A stretch of DNA of 38,261 bases, taken from Alphaproteobacteria bacterium. Lineage in GTDB: Bacteria; Pseudomonadota; Alphaproteobacteria; Caulobacterales; Hyphomonadaceae. The position numbers were made by a program, and so were the translations under genes. The stretch covers positions 1 to 38,261 of the forward strand of contig JAGWYJ010000031.1 of assembly GCA_018969425.1 (NCBI GenBank), given 5' to 3'. The notes under the pieces are model-generated. The model was given only the letters and a program-made list of their open reading frames with translations, was not told the origin of the DNA and did not search any database. Positions 33,697 through 38,261 of this stretch are shown here, one piece after another. How positions within the stretch are numbered: position 1 is the first letter of the stretch; each line of letters begins with the position of its first letter.

Positions 33697-33726
33697 TTGA
33701 CAATTGATCTGAGGCAAACGTAACGA
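33697..33726 (+). promoter_or_regulatory. Predicted promoter of the marR efflux operon
   Basis: A consensus -35 TTGACA (33697-33702) is followed after 18 bases by TAACGA (33721-33726) as a -10. The element ends 29 bases before the marR GTG. It is flanked by the 9-bp inverted repeat and overlapped by a second dyad. Confidence 0.6.
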
Positions 33727-33755
33727 GCATTACATTTTGCTGGTTTCGTGTCCCC

Positions 33756-34229
33756 GTGTCTCAGTCCGCCCTCATCGCCGAGACCAGTTTCCTGCTCGGA
33801 GACGTCACCCGCCTTGCGCGGATGAGGTTCGACGCCGAGGTCGCCGCCGACGGGCTCTCGGGCGCCTCCTGGCGCGCGCTCGGCCTCCTTGTTCGCGAGG
33901 ACGGGCAAAGCCAGGCCGCCCTGGCGCGCGGACTGGCCATCTCCCGCGTCGCCGTCGGCGAAATGATCGACCGCCTCGAGCGCGACGGATGGGTGACCCG
34001 CCGCGCCGACGCCGCTGACCGAAGAGCCTGGCGAATCTTCCTGACCCCCTCGGCCTGGGACCGGATGCCTGCGCTTCGCCGGCGCGCGCAGGACTTTCAG
34101 GCTCGCTGCTTCGCCGGCATGGACGACACAACGATCGCTCACCTGAAATCCACGCTGGAGACGCTCCACGCCCGACTGTCGGCGATGGTGGCCGAACCGG
34201 CTCACGACCTCGAAGAGGACCCCTGCTGA
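33756..34229 (+). CDS. MarR-family transcriptional regulator
   Basis: This 157-residue winged-helix regulator has helix-turn-helix plus wing GQSQAALARGLAISRVAVGE, then MIDRLERDGWVTRRADAADR and RAWRIFLTP, which is the classic MarR pattern (D-R-R wing). The N- and C-terminal helices form the dimer. The start is GTG at 33756; no strong ribosome site is visible. It heads an operon whose genes overlap (TGATG into emrA), and it most likely represses this operon through the inverted repeats upstream, being released by a pump substrate. The ligand is unknown. Confidence 0.93.
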   Translation: MSQSALIAETSFLLGDVTRLARMRFDAEVAADGLSGASWRALGLLVREDGQSQAALARGLAISRVAVGEMIDRLERDGWVTRRADAADRRAWRIFLTPSAWDRMPALRRRAQDFQARCFAGMDDTTIAHLKSTLETLHARLSAMVAEPAHDLEEDPC

Positions 34230-35281
34230 TGGACGGATCATCCGATCTCTCGTCAAAGACCGCCCGCACAACGCCAGCGAGCCGCGTGCGAACCGGGCTT
34301 CTGCTCGCCCTTCCGATTGCGGCCCTTGGGGCGTTCGCCTGGTACGCCCTCTCGCCGCATCGCTATCAGGAAACGGACAACGCCTATGTGCAGGCGTCGC
34401 GCACCGCGATCAGCTCGGCGCTCGGGGCTCGGATCATCGCCGTTCACGTACGCGAGAACCAGCCCGTGGAAGCCGGAGAGAAGCTGATCTCGCTTGACGC
34501 CGCCTCCTATGAGGCCGACCTCGCTCAGGCGGATGCTCAGCTGGCGTCCGCGCGCGAACGGGTGTCCGCACTGCGCGAGGATTACAGGCTGAAAGTCCTC
34601 GCCGTGTCGGCGGCCGAAGAGCGTCTCGATTATGCGCGGGCTGAAAAAACGCGAGCCGACGCCCTCGGCGCAGAAGGTCTCACATCCCGCCAGAAGATGG
34701 ACTCAGCCGAGCACGCCGTCAGCGAAGCTGTCGCCTCGCTGGCGTCTGCGCGGCAGGCTGTAGCGGCGGCGCGAGCCAATGGCGGCGATCCGTCGACCCC
34801 CATCGATCAACACCCGATGGTTCTTGAGGCTCAGGCGAGACTGAGCCGCGCGCGCATCGCTCTCTCGAACACTGAGATCATCGCCCCCTCAGCAGGGATC
34901 GTCACCCGCGTCGAGCAGGTCCAGACGGGATCATTCGTCAACCCAGGCCAGACCCTGTTCTGGCTGGTCTCAGGTCATCCCTGGGTGGAGGCGAACTTCA
35001 AGGAAGACCAGATCGCCCGGATGCGCGACGGACAAGGCGCAGAGATCCGCCTCGACGCCCTCGGAGACCAGACCCTCAAGGCTCGCATCGCCTCGTTCAG
35101 CCCCGGAACGGGCGCCGTCTTTGCGGCTCTGCCCGCGCAGAACGCCTCAGGCAACTGGGTCAAGGTCGTTCAGCGCGTGCCGGTCAGGCTCGAGTTCGTC
35201 GATCCGCCCGCTGACGCGCGGCTGACGGCGGGTCTGTCCGCTCATGTCCGCGTCGACACCGCCGCCCCCGGAGAGCCATAG
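34229..35281 (+). CDS. emrA: EmrA/HlyD-type periplasmic adaptor of a drug efflux pump
   Basis: This 350-residue membrane fusion protein has a single N-terminal helix (about 24-43, TGLLLALPIAALGAFAWYA) and a lipoyl half-motif (AVHVRENQPVEAGEKLISLD). A coiled-coil hairpin (about 90-185) follows, then the second lipoyl half (APSAGIVTRVEQVQTGSFVN) and a beta-barrel domain. It links the inner membrane pump to the outer membrane channel. The sequence ETDNAYVQA is the EmrA-type start of the periplasmic part. The start overlaps the marR stop as TGATG. The stop overlaps the next gene as TAGTG. Confidence 0.93.
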   Translation: MDGSSDLSSKTARTTPASRVRTGLLLALPIAALGAFAWYALSPHRYQETDNAYVQASRTAISSALGARIIAVHVRENQPVEAGEKLISLDAASYEADLAQADAQLASARERVSALREDYRLKVLAVSAAEERLDYARAEKTRADALGAEGLTSRQKMDSAEHAVSEAVASLASARQAVAAARANGGDPSTPIDQHPMVLEAQARLSRARIALSNTEIIAPSAGIVTRVEQVQTGSFVNPGQTLFWLVSGHPWVEANFKEDQIARMRDGQGAEIRLDALGDQTLKARIASFSPGTGAVFAALPAQNASGNWVKVVQRVPVRLEFVDPPADARLTAGLSAHVRVDTAAPGEP

Positions 35282-36795
35282 TGACCGAGGCGGCCTCCCC
35301 GCGCATCGCCCGCGGCCCGCTGACCCTTTCGGTCATGCTGGCGACGACGATGTACACTCTCGACGGCACGATCGCCAATGTGGCTCTGCCCCACATGCAG
35401 GGGGGCCTCTCCGCCGGGATCGACCAGATCACCTGGGTTCTGACCTCCTTCATCGTCGCTCAGGCGATCGGCACGCCTCTGGTCGGCTGGTTCGCCGGAC
35501 GCTTCGGACGGAAGCGGGTGATGCTCACCGCCATCGCCGCCTTCACGCTGTCCTCGCTCGCGTGCGGAACCGCGATCAGTATCGAGCAGATGATCCTCTA
35601 TCGTATCGTTCAGGGTCTGTCGGGGGCGGCGTTCGTTCCTCTCGCCCAGGCTATCCTGTTCGACATCAACCCCCCGGAAAAGTTCGCTGAGGCGATGTCC
35701 ATTTTCGGCGCCGGGGTCGTTCTCGCGCCCATTCTCGGGCCGGCGCTTGGGGGATGGATCACGGAAAGTCTCAACTGGCGCTGGGTGTTTCTGATCAACC
35801 TGCCTGTGGGCATTCTCGCCTTTCTCGGGGTGATGACCTTTCTCCCCGAAAAGACCGCCGCGGACAAGCAACCCTTCGACTTCTCCGGCTTCGCCTCCCT
35901 CGCTCTGTTTATCGTCTCCCTCCAGATGATCTTTGACCGGGGCCCGGGCAAGGAATGGTTCGCCTCGAACGAAATCCGCCTCTACGGCCTCCTGTGCGCC
36001 TCTGGCCTTTACTTCTTCACCTGGCGAACACTGGTCGCGCAGCGCCCGTTCTTCGCCCGCAGCCTCTTTGCCGACGCGAACTTCATGCTGGGGTGCGCGG
36101 TCGGCCTGCTGACCGGGGTCCTGATGTTCTCAAGCCTCGCGCTGCTTCCTCCTATGATGCAGAACCTGATGGGCTATCCGATCGTCACCGCGGGTCTCGT
36201 GACGATGCCGCGAGGAATCGGCATGGTCCTCTCCATGGTCGTTGCGGGCCGCCTCGCCTCGCGAATCGATCCCCGATACCTTCTCGCTTCCGGCTTTCTC
36301 ATCAACGCCCTCTCCCTCTGGCAGATGAGCCTGTTCACGCTCGACATGGGATCCATGCCGATCACCATCTCCGGTCTCATCCAGGGCTTCGGCCTCGGAC
36401 TGGTGTTCATCCCCTCCAACACGCTCGCCTTCGCCAGCATCAGCTCCGAACAGCGCACCGACGCCTCGGCTGTGTTCACACTCGTGCGCTCCACCGGGTC
36501 CGCCATCGGCATCTCGGGCATGCAGGCGCTCTTCGTCTCGAACTCCCAGTCGACCTATGGCCGCCTGATCGAAAATGTCCGACCCGACAATCCGAACCTG
36601 CCCGGCCTTCCCGGCGGCGGAATGGAGACGCTCGCCCCGTGGATCTCCGAGACGGCCCGACAGTCGGCGATGATCTCCTATGTCAACGATTTCCGTGTCG
36701 CCATGTTTCTGACGCTCGCCCTGCTTCCGCTGGTCGTGTTCATGCGCCGGCCTACCGCTCCACCTCCGAGGAATGAGATCCATGCTGTCGATTAG
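35281..36795 (+). CDS. emrB: DHA2-family MFS drug efflux transporter (EmrB type)
   Basis: This 504-residue transporter with about 14 helices belongs to the DHA2 drug:H+ antiporter family. The first helix reads LDGTIANVALPHMQGGL with the conserved Asp. Loop motif A is VGWFAGRFGRKRVML. The antiporter motif C region is APILGPALGGWITESLNWRW. The start is GTG at 35281, sharing one base with the emrA stop. With EmrA and the outer membrane factor it forms a pump able to eject hydrophobic compounds from the cell. The actual substrates are not readable. Confidence 0.94.
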   Translation: MTEAASPRIARGPLTLSVMLATTMYTLDGTIANVALPHMQGGLSAGIDQITWVLTSFIVAQAIGTPLVGWFAGRFGRKRVMLTAIAAFTLSSLACGTAISIEQMILYRIVQGLSGAAFVPLAQAILFDINPPEKFAEAMSIFGAGVVLAPILGPALGGWITESLNWRWVFLINLPVGILAFLGVMTFLPEKTAADKQPFDFSGFASLALFIVSLQMIFDRGPGKEWFASNEIRLYGLLCASGLYFFTWRTLVAQRPFFARSLFADANFMLGCAVGLLTGVLMFSSLALLPPMMQNLMGYPIVTAGLVTMPRGIGMVLSMVVAGRLASRIDPRYLLASGFLINALSLWQMSLFTLDMGSMPITISGLIQGFGLGLVFIPSNTLAFASISSEQRTDASAVFTLVRSTGSAIGISGMQALFVSNSQSTYGRLIENVRPDNPNLPGLPGGGMETLAPWISETARQSAMISYVNDFRVAMFLTLALLPLVVFMRRPTAPPPRNEIHAVD

Positions 36796-38173
36796 GCTCG
36801 CCACAGTCAGCCTGCTTCTTGCGGCCGGGTGCGCCTCCAGCGCCCCGGTTGCGACGCAGACGCCTGCAACGCCGGCCCCGCCAGCCTGGACCGCTGATCT
36901 GGGGTCGCAAACCCTCGAAGACCTGATCGTCCGCGGCCTTGAGGCCAATCCGTCCCTGCGCGAGGCCGACGCCAGTCTCGAAGCCATGCGGGCGACAGGC
37001 GACGCCGCTGAGGCGTCAACAGGCGTATCCGTCATGCTCGAGGGGGATCTCAATCGAGGTCGCATCAACGGGACCTCATTCGGATTCAAGGGATTTCCCA
37101 GCCGAACGCTCACGCGGTATTCGTTCGGCGGGTCGGCCTCCTACGATCTTGATCTTTTCGGAGAAAACGACGCCGTTCGCGCCGGAGCCTCGGCGCGGAT
37201 CGATGCTGAAGGGTTCCGCCTCGAAGCGGCCCGGCTCACGCTCGCCGCCGAGATCGCCTCCAGGGCTGTGGACCTCGCCGGCGCCCGGGCGGAACGCGAA
37301 ATGCTGCAGCGCATCCTTGAAGGCGGGACGACCACCCTCAACCTGGTCGAGCGATCCATCTCTGCGGGAGCCAGCGGCGAGATCGACCGCACGCGCGTGC
37401 GGTCGCTGATCGCTCAGGATGAGGCTCTCCTGCCTGGTCTTCTGGCGAGAGAAGCGTCGGCGCGCCATGCGCTTTCCATGCTTACGGGCGCGGAGGCGAA
37501 GCAGGGGGAGGGACCCAACCTCTCTCTTGTCGACTTCGCCTCGCTCACCGTGACCCCGGTCGAGGCGACAGGAGAGGTTCTGCGGGCTCGACCCGACATC
37601 AAAGCCGCCGAGGCCGCCCTGAAGGCGGCCGACGCCGACCGCGCGCTGCGCGCATCCGCACTTTATCCCCACATCCGTATCGGAGCGCGAAGCGTCCAGA
37701 CGGCTCTCAACCCGGAAGATCTCTTCGGCTATTCGGCCACCGGCTGGAGCTTCGGCCCCAGCCTCACCCTGCCGGTGTTCAACCGTCAGGGCCTTCACGC
37801 CGATGTCCGTCGCGCCGAGGCTGAGATCGACAAAGCTGACGCCCGCCTGCAGGCGGCGGTTCTGCGAGCCTTCGCCGAGGCCGCAGACGCGCTCTCGGCG
37901 ATCGAGACGGCGCAGGACGATGTCCGCCGGCAGGAGCGCGCCCGCGACCTGGCGGTTGAAACGCTTCGGCTGGAGCGGAAAACCTATGAGCTGGGCGCAG
38001 GCCAGCTTCCTGAGGTCATCACAGCTCAGCGTCTGGCCGCCTTCGCCGAAATTGCCGTTATCCGCGCGAAAACCCAGAGACTGCGATCCTATATCCGGTA
38101 CTTCGCCGCCACGAACTCCCGCCTCGGGGCTGCGAGTTCAGCAGCCGAACAGGGTCAGCGCGCAGCCGACTGA
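36782..38173 (+). CDS. Outer membrane efflux lipoprotein (NodT/TolC family)
   Basis: This 463-residue outer membrane factor has a lipoprotein signal (MLSIRLATVSLLLAAGC, lipobox LAAGC). It has two OMF repeats: SLREADASLEAMRATGDAAE, SYDLDLFGENDAVRAG and RPDIKAAEAALKAADADRAL, then the typical WSFGPSLTLPVFNRQG and the second long coiled coil. It should form the trimeric exit channel for the EmrAB pair. Two start codons are possible. The ATG at 36773 has GAGG too close, while the ATG at 36782 has it at a normal distance, so I chose the latter. Either start overlaps the end of emrB (by 23 or 14 bases), keeping the operon coupled. Confidence 0.92.
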   Translation: MLSIRLATVSLLLAAGCASSAPVATQTPATPAPPAWTADLGSQTLEDLIVRGLEANPSLREADASLEAMRATGDAAEASTGVSVMLEGDLNRGRINGTSFGFKGFPSRTLTRYSFGGSASYDLDLFGENDAVRAGASARIDAEGFRLEAARLTLAAEIASRAVDLAGARAEREMLQRILEGGTTTLNLVERSISAGASGEIDRTRVRSLIAQDEALLPGLLAREASARHALSMLTGAEAKQGEGPNLSLVDFASLTVTPVEATGEVLRARPDIKAAEAALKAADADRALRASALYPHIRIGARSVQTALNPEDLFGYSATGWSFGPSLTLPVFNRQGLHADVRRAEAEIDKADARLQAAVLRAFAEAADALSAIETAQDDVRRQERARDLAVETLRLERKTYELGAGQLPEVITAQRLAAFAEIAVIRAKTQRLRSYIRYFAATNSRLGAASSAAEQGQRAAD

Positions 38174-38217
38174 ACCTCGCACGGCCCGATGCTGCAGCGG
38201 GAGAGACGACAAGGGAA

Positions 38218-38253
38218 GGCAGGCCCGCCCGGAGGAGACCGGGGCAGCCTGCC
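38218..38253 (+). terminator. Stem-loop after the efflux operon
   Basis: GGCAGGC (38218-38224) pairs with GCCTGCC (38247-38253), with further G/C pairing possible inside (CCGCCCGG against CCGGGG). It starts 44 bases after the last stop. The window ends 8 bases later, so a U-tract cannot be judged. Confidence 0.45.
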
Positions 38254-38261
38254 GACCGTCC

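Overview
The window is about 38 kb of high-GC DNA from an alphaproteobacterial chromosome. The block infA-maf-RNase E/G-yacG next to hisD-UPF0262-DUF2948-murA, with the small ORF beside murA, is an arrangement I associate with alphaproteobacteria of the Caulobacterales/Parvularculales type. The large TonB receptor, M61 and S9 peptidases, XdhC protein and NodT-type efflux operon fit that. I cannot name a genus. Most of the window is ordinary chromosomal content, and I found no convincing undescribed multi-gene defence or biosynthetic system.

Layout. Positions 1-2,200 are a graveyard: a decayed IS1380-type transposase, then a decayed AbiE toxin-antitoxin pair (abiEii and abiEi relics), then an AT-rich stretch with repeated TTGCGTGTT boxes. 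An SDR dehydrogenase (2,272-3,009) follows. From 3,254 to 9,396 nearly everything is on the minus strand: tRNA-Phe, yacG, RNase E/G, maf, infA, UPF0262, hisD, DUF2948, murA and a 52-residue basic protein. Within the two gene blocks, stop and start codons overlap as ATGA or GTGA. After tRNA-Thr come a MocA-like nucleotidyltransferase and an XdhC protein (minus strand), which suggests a molybdenum hydroxylase encoded elsewhere.

Positions 11,514-15,534 hold a plus-strand cluster of one crotonase-fold protein and two acyl-CoA ligases. The crotonase lacks both hydratase glutamates. A TonB-dependent receptor (minus) and a secreted S9 peptidase (plus) are divergent across 285 bp and may cooperate in peptide use. 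Positions 21,091-23,500 are a second accessory patch: a Phd/VapC-type toxin-antitoxin pair with a visible promoter/operator, and a broken DUF4143 ATPase.

The right part carries dctA-like and secF genes (minus), exoD, a five-EF-hand secreted protein, an OmpR-type response regulator with its histidine kinase, and an MHS-family transporter with a large periplasmic insert. It ends with an M61 metallopeptidase and a tightly overlapping marR-emrA-emrB-outer-membrane-factor operon, which encodes a complete tripartite drug efflux pump and its regulator. A perfect inverted repeat lies upstream of marR.
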